From positions 1-32,657 of the IMG/VR virus record IMGVR_UViG_3300025120_000275: a stretch of DNA of 32,657 nucleotides; one strand, written 5' to 3'. The position numbers and the translations under genes are program-made. Origin of the DNA: a virus. Shown one piece after another: positions 1 through 7,883 of this stretch. Within the stretch, counting starts at the first letter, position 1. Every line of letters begins with the position of its first letter. Below the pieces are notes generated by a model. The model was given only the letters and a program-made list of their open reading frames with translations. It made no database searches and was not told the DNA's origin.

Positions 1-352
1 TATAAGTTTCCCAAAAATTTACAAATCTAAGGAACATTTGCCATACATGAGTAGGCATTTTAGGATTTCCATTATCATATAAAAATGTAATTTCTTTTCC
101 ATTTAACCAATCTTCAATCATTTCATGGACTAATGTACCCTCTTCTGCTGCTTTCTTAACAATCCATTCAGCACTATACCCTACTTTTTTAAGCCAGTCT
201 TCAAAATACTTACCTTTTGGGTAAGAACTTAAGACATGAGTTACTGATGGGTAATACTTCCCATTACGTCTGTAATACCTAGAATCAGGCATTGTAACTT
301 GTTGATAATCATCCGAAATTTCTAATAGTCTCTTGTATGATTTTTTGATCAT
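1..352 (-). CDS. RecB/Cas4-like PD-(D/E)XK nuclease, N-terminal part (runs off window)
   Basis: This is an open reading frame of 117 codons that starts at 352 and continues past base 1, so only the N-terminus is visible. The ATG overlaps the primase stop codon as ATGA, which suggests coupled translation. The visible part reads YYRRNGKYYPSVTHVLS (about residues 25-41), then a helical stretch and GTLVHEMIEDWLNG (about 72-85). That arrangement, a short beta hairpin leading to SVTxVL and then GTxVHxxxExxLxG, is the familiar opening of phage RecB-family exonucleases of the PD-(D/E)XK superfamily. These act on DNA ends in replication or recombination. The catalytic Asp and ExK residues would lie beyond the window, so activity cannot be judged. 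Its place after the primase fits a DNA-replication cluster. The family call is by motif resemblance only. Confidence 0.7.
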   Translation of the reverse strand, partial: MIKKSYKRLLEISDDYQQVTMPDSRYYRRNGKYYPSVTHVLSSYPKGKYFEDWLKKVGYSAEWIVKKAAEEGTLVHEMIEDWLNGKEITFLYDNGNPKMPTHVWQMFLRFVNFWETY

Positions 353-1278
353 ATTGATAGTTTTTGTTCCATTAAGTCATAGTAGGTCAATGGAACTGTG
401 TTTTGTATTAATCTAGTGAAATTTTCGAAACCCATTTCACTCGGGTCCTTATCTTGTAAATCTACAAGATAGACTTCTTTTCCTTCTGCCATTAACTTCT
501 CGCAGAATTTTAAAGCTTGTTTAATTGCATCCCTATCTAATGCAATATAAATTTTATCTACTACAGATGTAACTATTTTTTTCATTAAACTACTCTGTAT
601 GTTTTTCCCTAATAGTGGGATTGCGTTTCTTTTTATAGCCATAGCATCAAATAGCCCTTCACATAAAATAATGGGTATATTCCAATTAATTAAATGCTCG
701 TTAGGTACTACATCTCTACTTGCTGATGGGTTTCTGTATTTAATGTAAGGTTCTTTTTCAAATGAACGGGCAGTAAAATAGTTTAATCTACCATCTGCGT
801 CATATGTTGGTATTATAATCATGTTTTTATATAAACCTTCTTTACAATAACCTATGTTATACTTAATTATATCGTGTTTACTCACGTGTCTATTTTTTAA
901 GTACGCAAGCGCGTGTCTAGCCATAATACCGCTAGTATCAACGTTGTATAGGCTAATATATTCATTTGGTAATGCAACAGTGGATACAATCTGTGTTTCT
1001 TTAATAGATTTAGAAGTTACAACCAAAGATTTAAGTTCTGTAAATTTACTTACATCTGCTTTTAATTGTTTAAATAAATTGTATATAGTAGTACCTCGCA
1101 TATCGCAAGCCCAACAATGCCAAGGGTTTTTACCTTCACGGTTTTCAGTTAAATTAACTTCTAATTTTGGTTTGTGGTGATGACAAAAGGGACAATGGTA
1201 AGCATAGTTATTTCGAGCAGTTGCTTTGCCCGAACCCAATACAGAGTTTACTAACGTAACTAATAATTGATTTACCAT
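349..1278 (-). CDS. DnaG-type DNA primase with CHC2 zinc finger and TOPRIM domain (T4 gp61-like role)
   Basis: The 309-residue protein is predicted to make RNA primers for lagging-strand synthesis beside the replicative helicase. The N-terminus has a zinc-binding site, CPFC at 29-32 and CWAC at 55-58, typical of CHC2 primase fingers. Residues 142-185 resemble the DnaG N-terminal catalytic subdomain (IIIPTYDADGRLNYFTAR). The TOPRIM core follows: EGLFDAMA with E207, ALDRD with D248 and D250, and DLQDKDP near 273-279. The length is close to T4 gp61 (342 residues), and there is no sign of a fused helicase or a long C-terminal helicase-binding domain. It starts 18 bases after the GIY-YIG-like gene and its stop overlaps the next gene's start. 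The primase assignment is firm; the equivalence to gp61 is inferred from context. Confidence 0.9.
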   Translation of the reverse strand: MVNQLLVTLVNSVLGSGKATARNNYAYHCPFCHHHKPKLEVNLTENREGKNPWHCWACDMRGTTIYNLFKQLKADVSKFTELKSLVVTSKSIKETQIVSTVALPNEYISLYNVDTSGIMARHALAYLKNRHVSKHDIIKYNIGYCKEGLYKNMIIIPTYDADGRLNYFTARSFEKEPYIKYRNPSASRDVVPNEHLINWNIPIILCEGLFDAMAIKRNAIPLLGKNIQSSLMKKIVTSVVDKIYIALDRDAIKQALKFCEKLMAEGKEVYLVDLQDKDPSEMGFENFTRLIQNTVPLTYYDLMEQKLSI

Positions 1279-1296
1279 ATGTGGTAATATATGAAA

Positions 1297-1779
1297 CTAT
1301 TTTCGCTCCTTCACGAGATCTTCAAATTCAATATCTTTTAAATCTTTGGTAAAAAATTTACCTAAAATATTATCATTAAAAAATTCATCTGGTTTTTCTA
1401 ACACTTGATAAAGCATTTGATATTTAATTTCAAAATAGGTCATTGATTTTTTATCAGGGCACATTTTTAAAATTGTACGTTCGAATTCACCTTTTTTACC
1501 TTCTAATAGTAATTGTTTAATATCTTTTTGGGAACCATAATAGTTCATCCAATCCGATTCTTTAACTACTAATTTATATGAAGGTCTTCTACCAACAACC
1601 CCAGTTATAGCTGCTAATTCTTTTTTACCTAATTTTTTCTTTTGATTATGAAATAGTACTTTTTTCCCAATATATGATTTACCCGAAGGTTTGTGTGTTG
1701 TCATATAAACGAAACCGAATGTATTTTCTGGGAATTGAGTAATATCTCCTATTTCGTGTGTTTTATAGGTCCAACTCAT
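1297..1779 (-). CDS. GIY-YIG-like nuclease domain protein
   Basis: The protein has 160 residues from the start chosen at 1779 (MSWTYK). An upstream ATG at 1854 in the same frame would add 25 residues but would overlap the end of the glycosyltransferase gene by 49 bases, so the shorter form is preferred. Residues 21-40 read FGFVYMTTHKPSGKSYIGKK, matching the two short strands of a GIY-YIG core (here FVY and YIG, spaced as in the family). YYGS follows at 80-83, and E117 within TYFEIKYQ could be the metal-binding Glu. Such stand-alone proteins in T4-like phages are often annotated as homing endonucleases, but no DNA-binding domain is obvious here. It lies between the glycosyltransferase and primase genes. 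The fold call is moderately sure; the biological role is unknown. Confidence 0.65.
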   Translation of the reverse strand: MSWTYKTHEIGDITQFPENTFGFVYMTTHKPSGKSYIGKKVLFHNQKKKLGKKELAAITGVVGRRPSYKLVVKESDWMNYYGSQKDIKQLLLEGKKGEFERTILKMCPDKKSMTYFEIKYQMLYQVLEKPDEFFNDNILGKFFTKDLKDIEFEDLVKERK

Positions 1780-1805
1780 ATTTTTATGTTTTGTGATTAT
1801 AAGTA

Positions 1806-2513
1806 TTAACCAATCCCATCCCAATATATTTTTTCTGGGGATAAGTGGATACAATGTGTATTAAGTGAAATTACTTGGTAAAATAGTTGTTTAAACACAT
1901 AATCATCCGTTCCAGCATTATTTGACATTGTGGGATAAATTTGATAAAGGTTTTCGTATACTTTTTTTAAAGCTTTTAAGTTAAATAATTGGAAATAACC
2001 CCAACCTAACCATTCTTGAACTATTTTATTCTCCATTTTAAATACTTCTTTAAAATTAATTTCATTAAGATTTTCATCTCCATCAAGATTAATTCTACCC
2101 ATTGTATATAAATAAAGTGCATCGGGCATTGTACCTAATTCATGTTTATGCGGTAATACACGTTCTAAATACGTATGTCTAAGTTTTCCATTAATATGCG
2201 TTGAATTAAAGGTTGATGGAAAATTATCTTGTAATAAAACGTCTGCATCTATATGGCAATACCATTCTTTATCTTTACCTAGGTAATCAAAACCTTCATT
2301 AATTGCAGATCCTTTATTAAATACTCTTTTATATATAGTTTTAGATAAAATGTATTCTAAATTATGTTTTTCACAAAGTTTAATAGTATCAGTATCATCT
2401 TTATGAGTTACAATAACCCATCTTTTAAAAAATCTTTTGTTAGAAATGCAGTGTTTAAGATAATGAGAATAATTTACACAGACTGTAACTGCGTTAATAT
2501 CTATTGAAATCAT
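1806..2513 (-). CDS. GT-A fold glycosyltransferase
   Basis: The 235-residue protein has no signal peptide, so it should be cytoplasmic. It resembles family-2-like GT-A glycosyltransferases: an N-terminal nucleotide-binding half with VIVTHKDD at 33-40, a KGSAINEG segment at 67-74, and HIDADVLL with the metal/nucleotide-sugar-binding D89-x-D91. The C-terminal half contains GWGYFQLF and AGTDDYVF, acceptor-side motifs common in these enzymes. The donor and acceptor sugars cannot be told from sequence. It follows the sulfotransferase gene by 27 bases and probably shares its transcript. Together they could decorate a phage virion protein or alter a host surface glycan. The enzyme class is well supported; the target is inference. 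Confidence 0.75.
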   Translation of the reverse strand: MISIDINAVTVCVNYSHYLKHCISNKRFFKRWVIVTHKDDTDTIKLCEKHNLEYILSKTIYKRVFNKGSAINEGFDYLGKDKEWYCHIDADVLLQDNFPSTFNSTHINGKLRHTYLERVLPHKHELGTMPDALYLYTMGRINLDGDENLNEINFKEVFKMENKIVQEWLGWGYFQLFNLKALKKVYENLYQIYPTMSNNAGTDDYVFKQLFYQVISLNTHCIHLSPEKIYWDGIG

Positions 2514-2540
2514 ATAATATAACTAATTAAAAATAAAACT

Positions 2541-3371
2541 TTACGAATAGTCGTTCCACAAACTATAGTCTAAATGTGGATATAAATCTTTTACTCCTTC
2601 AACATCACTAGCAAATATAGGTTTTAAGTAATCCTTAGTTGAAGATAATATTGAACTACTATAATCCCCCGCAAATATTTTATGAAATGATTGAGTATCT
2701 TCAAAAGGGTCAACTCCCAAAAATGTACATATTTTATTGTATTCTTCTAAAGGGTTTGTTTCTATACTTTCTTGTAAAGCAACATAAACCTTATCTGATC
2801 CTATAGCTGTTACCCATGCTGTTAGATTTGCTAAATATTTACTTCTAGAAACTAAATTATTGCCCCCTGTTTTTACTACATCAATAAATGAGATATCATG
2901 GTAATCGCTACCCCAACTTGGTCTTTTTGAATCTATATGATTCCAATGACTATAAGCTCTAGTAATTGGGTCTCTTAATAAAATAATTACTTTAGCATCT
3001 GGTAAGTCTGATGCTATTCTAGTTGCTGCTCCACCATTGTTAGCCTCATCTAAAGGAAAATAATTAGGGGAAGATTCTCCTATTGCATCTAACTTTCTTG
3101 GAAAAAATGATTTGTATATATCAAATGAACCAGATAAATTATAATTAGTATTTAAATTAAAATAATCCATTTCTTTATTTTTTCTTTTCATATTGCCAGC
3201 CCAATCCTCTGTTTGAACAGCATAGTTATACTCTTCATTACTTAAAACCCTATCTTTCCAATATTGAGTTAAACAAAATATAAGAGGATGCTTATTTAAG
3301 TTAAAAGCAGCAGCTGTTGTTCCTGCTTTCATGACTCCTGCTATAATAAAATTTGGTGTGTTTGAATTCAT
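2541..3371 (-). CDS. PAPS-dependent sulfotransferase (heparan-sulfate sulfotransferase-like)
   Basis: The 276-residue enzyme is predicted to transfer sulfate from PAPS to an acceptor, most likely a sugar hydroxyl or amine. The 5'-phosphosulfate loop is GVMKAGTT (12-19, K15). GESSPNYF at 98-105 matches the EKSANYF-type motif of NDST/3-OST enzymes, in which the Glu (here E99) is the catalytic base. The 3'-phosphate site is RDPITRAYSHW, with R133 and S141 at the expected spacing. The later RSKYLANLTAWV and ICTFLGVDPF segments also fit the family, so all key residues are present. A TATTTATA motif precedes the gene by 12 bases, marking a likely transcript start just after the tail-fibre gene. The sulfotransferase call is strong; its substrate (fibre, capsule or LPS) is unknown. 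Confidence 0.85.
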   Translation of the reverse strand: MNSNTPNFIIAGVMKAGTTAAAFNLNKHPLIFCLTQYWKDRVLSNEEYNYAVQTEDWAGNMKRKNKEMDYFNLNTNYNLSGSFDIYKSFFPRKLDAIGESSPNYFPLDEANNGGAATRIASDLPDAKVIILLRDPITRAYSHWNHIDSKRPSWGSDYHDISFIDVVKTGGNNLVSRSKYLANLTAWVTAIGSDKVYVALQESIETNPLEEYNKICTFLGVDPFEDTQSFHKIFAGDYSSSILSSTKDYLKPIFASDVEGVKDLYPHLDYSLWNDYS

Positions 3372-3383
3372 AATACTATTTGT

Positions 3384-3391
3384 TATAAATA
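3384..3391 (-). promoter_or_regulatory. Putative late-gene motif TATTTATA before the sulfotransferase
   Basis: The sense strand reads GTATATTTATAACAAATAG, ending 12 bases before the ATG at 3371. It is one of six such motifs in gene-start gaps in this window. The role as a promoter is inferred from recurrence and position. Confidence 0.5.
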
Positions 3392-3410
3392 TACGTAATA
3401 ATTTTAAGTT

Positions 3411-5699
3411 TTACAAGTTATTTTTGTAATTTAGTTTTTCAGTTTTTGTTTTTTCACGTACAACACCTTTCCATGCCTTGGTTGCTGCTATATCTTTTCT
3501 AGTTCCTACTAACATTATATTATACTTACCATCTTCATTTGATGTAATTTTAATTTTAGTAGCACTAATATTTACTAAACCAAAAGCTTTTCCAAAATGT
3601 CCATCTGCACTAACCCATAATTGGCTATCTTTATTTAAATATCTATAATATTCAGGTAATATAATTTCTGCTTCATTATTAATTGTTATAGCAGAAAATC
3701 TATAAATATTATCTCCTGCAGTAGGTGATTCAACAAAACTATGATATAAATCATGTGTTTCAGATAATTCTGGGTTAGGGTGGTTTATTTTAAATGTACC
3801 AGAAGCTTTACTTAAAGACCCAAGTATAACAGCATTACAAGTATAAAATGTATTATTACATGGATCAATAGTCTTATTACAAGTTGCAGCTATAACAAAA
3901 TTACATGCCTTACTTGCTGGTACTATACTAATATTACAACCACCTAAAATTGCACTTGCCTTTGAGTTTCTTAAATTATTTCCTTGTCCTCCAATAATAT
4001 TTGATTGTACGGATCCTGATATTATGTTACTAGTGCCGCCAATAATAGTATTATGCTTTGTAACATCAGTAATTTTAGAATCACATATTTTGTTAAAAGC
4101 ACCTCCAACAATAGTATTACTTCCTTTCCAACATGCACTGCAATTGGGTTCAATTTTAATACAATTGTTTTGTCCACCTAATATAGAATTACGACCATTA
4201 AACGAACCTGAAATCGATCCTGAGTTTGCTATAATTTTATTATCTTTACCACCTGTAATAGTATTATATGCAAAGCATCCAATATGTCCTATTATATTAT
4301 TACCACTTCCACCTAAAATTGAATTATCAAACCCTCTCCCATATGTAGAAGTATTACAAATAAAGTTAGAAAAACCACCAACAATAGAGGAATTATGTGA
4401 AAATTCTTCAATTTTATTTAGTTGACCTGCACCTATAAAATTATTACCATCAATTGATGCAGATGCTCCTGTAATTAAATTTCTATCTCCTGCTACAATA
4501 GCACTATAATCAGAACCTAAATTTAAATGTCCTTGAATTTTATTTCCTTTACCTGCTCCAATAAATGATGCATGATCACAACTTCCACTAATAAAACTAC
4601 CAGAACCTGCTCCAATAAAACTACAGCTAGCTGATGATGAATTATTTACTCCTCCTACTATAGATGAAAAATTTGAACCAGAAATTGTATTTCTACAACC
4701 CGTACCTATAAAATTGTGATTCCCAGAACCAGTTATTATATTATTACATCCACTTCCTATCACACTATATGCAGTAGTAACTATATTAGCTCTACCCGCT
4801 AAAATTACAGAGCAACCTGATCCTGCAGGAGTTTCAACACAGTTATTGAATCCAGTTATAATAGCGCTGCAACTACCTTTAGTTATTTTATTAGATGCAC
4901 CACTCCCAATGACTGAACCATCAGCATCTGTTATACAATTAGAAGTACCATTACCAATAAAATTATAGGATTTACTAGATCCATCTATGCAGTTGCCACT
5001 ACCTCCAACAATTATACCGTATCCTCCTAGTCCAGATATATTTATAGTATTTGTAGTACCCCCTCCAATAAAACTATTACAAGCTTGAATATCATTTCTA
5101 CATCCACCTACAACAACATTACAACCAACACCAGCTGCATTATTACAAAATCCACCTCCTATAAAACTGTATGCAACTGAGGCTGTGTTTAATGCACCAC
5201 CTACTACAGTTGAATTTAGACCCGTTACTTGGTTACATAATCCACCTCCTATAAAACTACTTGCTCCTGATGCTGTGTTTAATGTACCACCTCCTATAAA
5301 ACTACAATTTGAATTGATTTTATTATTATTACCAGAGGCAATTGCAGAATTAGCACCAGTGTTATCAAATGTACCAAATCTATTTGGTATTATGTTTATT
5401 GTATTTGAACCTGTTTTGTAAACATGAAACCCCTCAGTGGATGCTGGGATATTTATACTTGAAGTTAATGCTTTATATACTTGACCTGTTGTATCATTAT
5501 AAGTTAATAGGTAATTTTGACCCGTAGTTAATAAAAGGGAAGGTGTTATACTTAAAGAACTTGTTAAGTTAACAGAACCAGATATTGATATTGCATAATC
5601 TTCAACACCAGTAAACGCATCAACTGATTGTGATACATGCCATGATTGGACTATTTCTCCTTGTTGTATTTGTGATTCGTAATTAAGTACTTTTGCCAT
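3411..5699 (-). CDS. Tail-fibre/adhesin protein: cysteine-rich YadA-like beta-roll repeats plus conserved C-terminal domain
   Basis: The 762-residue protein has three parts. Residues 1-117 form a beta-rich N-terminal region that probably anchors it to the tail. Residues about 118-630 hold roughly 29 degenerate units of 14-24 residues built on SFIGGGxxNxIxG, the pattern of left-handed beta-roll or trimeric-adhesin head repeats. Residues about 634-745 form a C-terminal domain (FKINHP at 636-641, HSFVESP at 653-659, GTRKD at 732-736). Similar C-terminal domains end many marine phage fibres and repeat adhesins and may act in folding or receptor contact. All 26 cysteines lie inside the repeats and none outside. 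The gene heads a short transcript after its own TATTTATA motif and is followed by the sulfotransferase. The receptor-binding role is inferred from architecture and place. Confidence 0.75.
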   Translation of the reverse strand: MAKVLNYESQIQQGEIVQSWHVSQSVDAFTGVEDYAISISGSVNLTSSLSITPSLLLTTGQNYLLTYNDTTGQVYKALTSSINIPASTEGFHVYKTGSNTINIIPNRFGTFDNTGANSAIASGNNNKINSNCSFIGGGTLNTASGASSFIGGGLCNQVTGLNSTVVGGALNTASVAYSFIGGGFCNNAAGVGCNVVVGGCRNDIQACNSFIGGGTTNTINISGLGGYGIIVGGSGNCIDGSSKSYNFIGNGTSNCITDADGSVIGSGASNKITKGSCSAIITGFNNCVETPAGSGCSVILAGRANIVTTAYSVIGSGCNNIITGSGNHNFIGTGCRNTISGSNFSSIVGGVNNSSSASCSFIGAGSGSFISGSCDHASFIGAGKGNKIQGHLNLGSDYSAIVAGDRNLITGASASIDGNNFIGAGQLNKIEEFSHNSSIVGGFSNFICNTSTYGRGFDNSILGGSGNNIIGHIGCFAYNTITGGKDNKIIANSGSISGSFNGRNSILGGQNNCIKIEPNCSACWKGSNTIVGGAFNKICDSKITDVTKHNTIIGGTSNIISGSVQSNIIGGQGNNLRNSKASAILGGCNISIVPASKACNFVIAATCNKTIDPCNNTFYTCNAVILGSLSKASGTFKINHPNPELSETHDLYHSFVESPTAGDNIYRFSAITINNEAEIILPEYYRYLNKDSQLWVSADGHFGKAFGLVNISATKIKITSNEDGKYNIMLVGTRKDIAATKAWKGVVREKTKTEKLNYKNNL
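3810..5348 (-). repeat. SFIGGG-type repeat-coding region within the fibre gene
   Basis: About 29 protein repeat units are encoded here. Most have diverged at DNA level, but 5143-5202 and 5233-5292 still match at 52 of 60 bases by direct comparison. They are offset by exactly 90 bases (30 residues, two units), suggesting a fairly recent in-frame duplication. Confidence 0.8.
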
Positions 5700-5715
5700 T
5701 TTTATACTTGTTTAT

Positions 5716-5723
5716 TATAAATA
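5716..5723 (-). promoter_or_regulatory. Putative late-gene motif TATTTATA before the fibre gene
   Basis: The sense strand reads AATATTTATAATAAACAAG, and the octamer ends 16 bases before the ATG at 5699. It matches the core ATATTTATAATAAA shared with the motifs at 23039, 26387 and 30197. Confidence 0.5.
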
Positions 5724-5727
5724 TTAA

Positions 5728-6810
5728 CTACCTATCTATATTTACTAGAATTGTAGTATCTGTTGTAGCAGATGTCTGTAAAGGTTTACCTAATTTTCCT
5801 ACTGCTAATAAATTAAAATTATTATCATATAATCCTATTGTAGTTATATAAGGTTCAAAATAAGACCCAGTTGCAAAATCTAAAGGTCTTCCATAATATG
5901 AAGAAGTTAATGAAGGTTGGGATTGAGTAAGATTAGTAGAAAATGTACTTCCTGTTACTATAGTAGGGTTGGTTGAATAATTAAATTCATCTTCATTTAA
6001 TGTTACCTGGTATTGAGTTTCAAATATTTTATATGAACTTGAAAATGACATTGTTACTTGATTTGAATTAATAAATGCATCAATAAAAAGTTCAGTTTCA
6101 ATAACGTTAGGACCATAAATGGCTTCTCCATAACGGGAAGACCCATAATTATTATTTGAGTCAACACCTACTAATTTAGCATCAAATAAAGTAACTATAC
6201 CATGTTCATAAATAATATTACCTGCCATAAATTGTACAGGTACATTATTTTGATTTTTAAAATTATAATATAATCTACCTTCTCCATCATCACCAATAGA
6301 ACCACTTTCATTATGTTCTATTAAAAAAGATTGAGGTTGAATGTAATCACCATATAACTTAGATGGAATTGATATTACTCCTATAGGTACAGAAGCTGTT
6401 GCTGCACTTGCAGTTGGAAAATCTCTATTAGCCCATAAAGTTGTTTGAGGATAATCATAAAAATTAGTATTTTGGATAGGACCTATACGTTCATTGCCCG
6501 CTTCATCTGATCCTAAAACAATGCTAGATGTTATCGCATCTCCTATGAACCCGCCACTTCCAGAAACATAATTTCCATAATAAAGTTGACGTATTGATTC
6601 ATATACTAAAACTGTAGGTATTTGAGAGCTATTAATAGTCCCAGTCATTTGACTACTTGATTCTAAATAATTCCCTGATCTTCCTAAATATCGTGCAATA
6701 CCAACATCAGAGCCTGTTAGGGATTCACCTCCTACAAAGTAAAAATTTTTGTTTACTTCAAATGGAGATACAATTAAGTCTTGCGAATTTAGTGTTTTGT
6801 AAGCGCTCAT
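5728..6810 (-). CDS. Virion appendage protein, paralogue of the gene at 6816-7877
   Basis: The 360-residue protein is rich in Ser, Thr, Gly and Asn with no signal peptide or membrane segment, as expected for a beta-structured virion protein. It shares both ends with its upstream neighbour. The N-terminus has TLNSQDLIVS (7-16) against RLDPEDFVVS. The C-terminus has EFNYSTNPTIVTGST, then TTIGLYDNNFNLLAVGKLGKPLQ, against EFNYSENPTFVSGST and TTIGMYNDSNELLAVAKLSKPLQ. The middle has diverged, though IGVISIPSKLYGDYIQPQSF still parallels YAISIERARYKQTLLPGSI. The conserved ends suggest a common attachment module with a variable centre. It sits five bases after the paralogue and before the fibre, so a tail-fibre or baseplate adaptor role is likely. 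No named family is recognised. Confidence 0.65.
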   Translation of the reverse strand: MSAYKTLNSQDLIVSPFEVNKNFYFVGGESLTGSDVGIARYLGRSGNYLESSSQMTGTINSSQIPTVLVYESIRQLYYGNYVSGSGGFIGDAITSSIVLGSDEAGNERIGPIQNTNFYDYPQTTLWANRDFPTASAATASVPIGVISIPSKLYGDYIQPQSFLIEHNESGSIGDDGEGRLYYNFKNQNNVPVQFMAGNIIYEHGIVTLFDAKLVGVDSNNNYGSSRYGEAIYGPNVIETELFIDAFINSNQVTMSFSSSYKIFETQYQVTLNEDEFNYSTNPTIVTGSTFSTNLTQSQPSLTSSYYGRPLDFATGSYFEPYITTIGLYDNNFNLLAVGKLGKPLQTSATTDTTILVNIDR

Positions 6811-6815
6811 TCATT

Positions 6816-7877
6816 TTAGAAATCTAGTTTCACTCTTACTAGAGCTTCTTTTGTAAAATCTTTTTGCAATGGTTTTGACAGTTTAGCTACTGCTAACAAT
6901 TCATTTGAATCATTATACATACCAATAGTTGTTGGAAAAACAGTTGGGTTATTTATAAAATAAGTATAAATTACTTCCCCAGTTGATCCAGATACAAATG
7001 TTGGATTTTCTGAGTAGTTAAATTCTGTGTTTCTTGTTCTAATAAATACAAAATCAGATGTTAATGTTTCTTGAGAATTAACTTCAAAAACATTAGTTAT
7101 TGCTGGGCTAGCACTAGAAGTTGAAAATACCGTAAATAAAGTTTCGGGGTTTTGAGCATTAACATTATTGGTTCTGTTTGTAACCATATTAATACCTTCT
7201 GGAAGGTTACCATCACTAGAAGCTAAAGCATATGGGTTTAATAAAATTGTTGAAATATCGGGTAGCACCCACCCATAAGAACCACTATTTAGTGTAAATC
7301 CTGTTCCCCCATCATATGAAGAGCCATCAGATCCACTAATTAACTGGTATACTCTAGTTGTACCATAAAAATCAGGAGTTGGAACCATATTTGAATTATC
7401 TGTTAAATGCAATGCAGCTAATTCTGGGATTGAACCAGATAATACAATATTTATAGATCCTGGGAGTAGTGTTTGTTTATATCTTGCTCTTTCTATACTT
7501 ATAGCATAAAAGTCATTATCATTACTTCCTGTAAAATCTGTACCCCAAATGAATTGAGCATTTTCATCCTCTAAAACTAGGGCTCTATATTGACCGTAAA
7601 TTGTTGATGTTGCAGAAACATTTGGTACAGCTCCATCATAATCTACTCCTCCACCACCATTTTTATTCCCATAAGCAATTTGAAATTGTACTTCAGATTG
7701 TGGGTCTGAAGATGCTGTGTTATATATACTAATATAAAAGGGGCCTGAAGCTCCTTCTTTTTGAATTGAAGAACTAAAGAAACTGTTTAGTGAAGGAGCA
7801 TTATTACTCCATACTGTTGATGTTACTGAATCTGAACTTACTACAAAATCTTCAGGATCTAATCTTTTAAATGCCAT
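6816..7877 (-). CDS. Virion appendage protein, paralogue of the gene at 5728-6810
   Basis: The 353-residue protein is beta-rich and low in charge. Its N-terminal RLDPEDFVVS (5-14) and C-terminal EFNYSENPTFVSGST ... TTIGMYNDSNELLAVAKLSKPLQ are clearly homologous to the downstream 360-residue protein, so the pair arose by duplication. The central part carries different loops, including GGTGFTLNSGSYGW. It begins six bases after the 222-residue protein and is probably co-transcribed with it from the motif at 8566. Placement between the giant baseplate-type gene and the fibre gene suggests a tail appendage or fibre-attachment component. The exact function cannot be read from sequence. Confidence 0.65.
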   Translation of the reverse strand: MAFKRLDPEDFVVSSDSVTSTVWSNNAPSLNSFFSSSIQKEGASGPFYISIYNTASSDPQSEVQFQIAYGNKNGGGGVDYDGAVPNVSATSTIYGQYRALVLEDENAQFIWGTDFTGSNDNDFYAISIERARYKQTLLPGSINIVLSGSIPELAALHLTDNSNMVPTPDFYGTTRVYQLISGSDGSSYDGGTGFTLNSGSYGWVLPDISTILLNPYALASSDGNLPEGINMVTNRTNNVNAQNPETLFTVFSTSSASPAITNVFEVNSQETLTSDFVFIRTRNTEFNYSENPTFVSGSTGEVIYTYFINNPTVFPTTIGMYNDSNELLAVAKLSKPLQKDFTKEALVRVKLDF

Positions 7878-7883
7878 ATCTTA

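Noticed and set aside
854-1180. Plus-strand open frame opposite the primase
   Set aside because: The primase has clear zinc-finger and TOPRIM motifs on the minus strand; this frame has none.
1780-1854. Longer start for the GIY-YIG-like protein
   Set aside because: Would overlap the glycosyltransferase end by 49 bases, and the added residues are simply the other frame of that gene.
4024-4425. Plus-strand open frame opposite the fibre gene
   Set aside because: It is a Pro/Leu-rich shadow of the Gly/Asn-rich repeats on the minus strand; the true fibre frame is continuous through it.
2107-5043. Further TATAAATA/TATTTATA octamers inside genes (near 2107, 3701 and 5036)
   Set aside because: They lie within coding sequence away from any start and are expected occasionally in AT-rich DNA.
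5185-5421. Plus-strand open frame with PPP-rich repeats
   Set aside because: Complement of the SFIGGG repeats; composition explained by the fibre gene.
3411-5699. DNA repeats as a CRISPR array
   Set aside because: Repeats are coding, of irregular length and degenerate, with a continuous reading frame.
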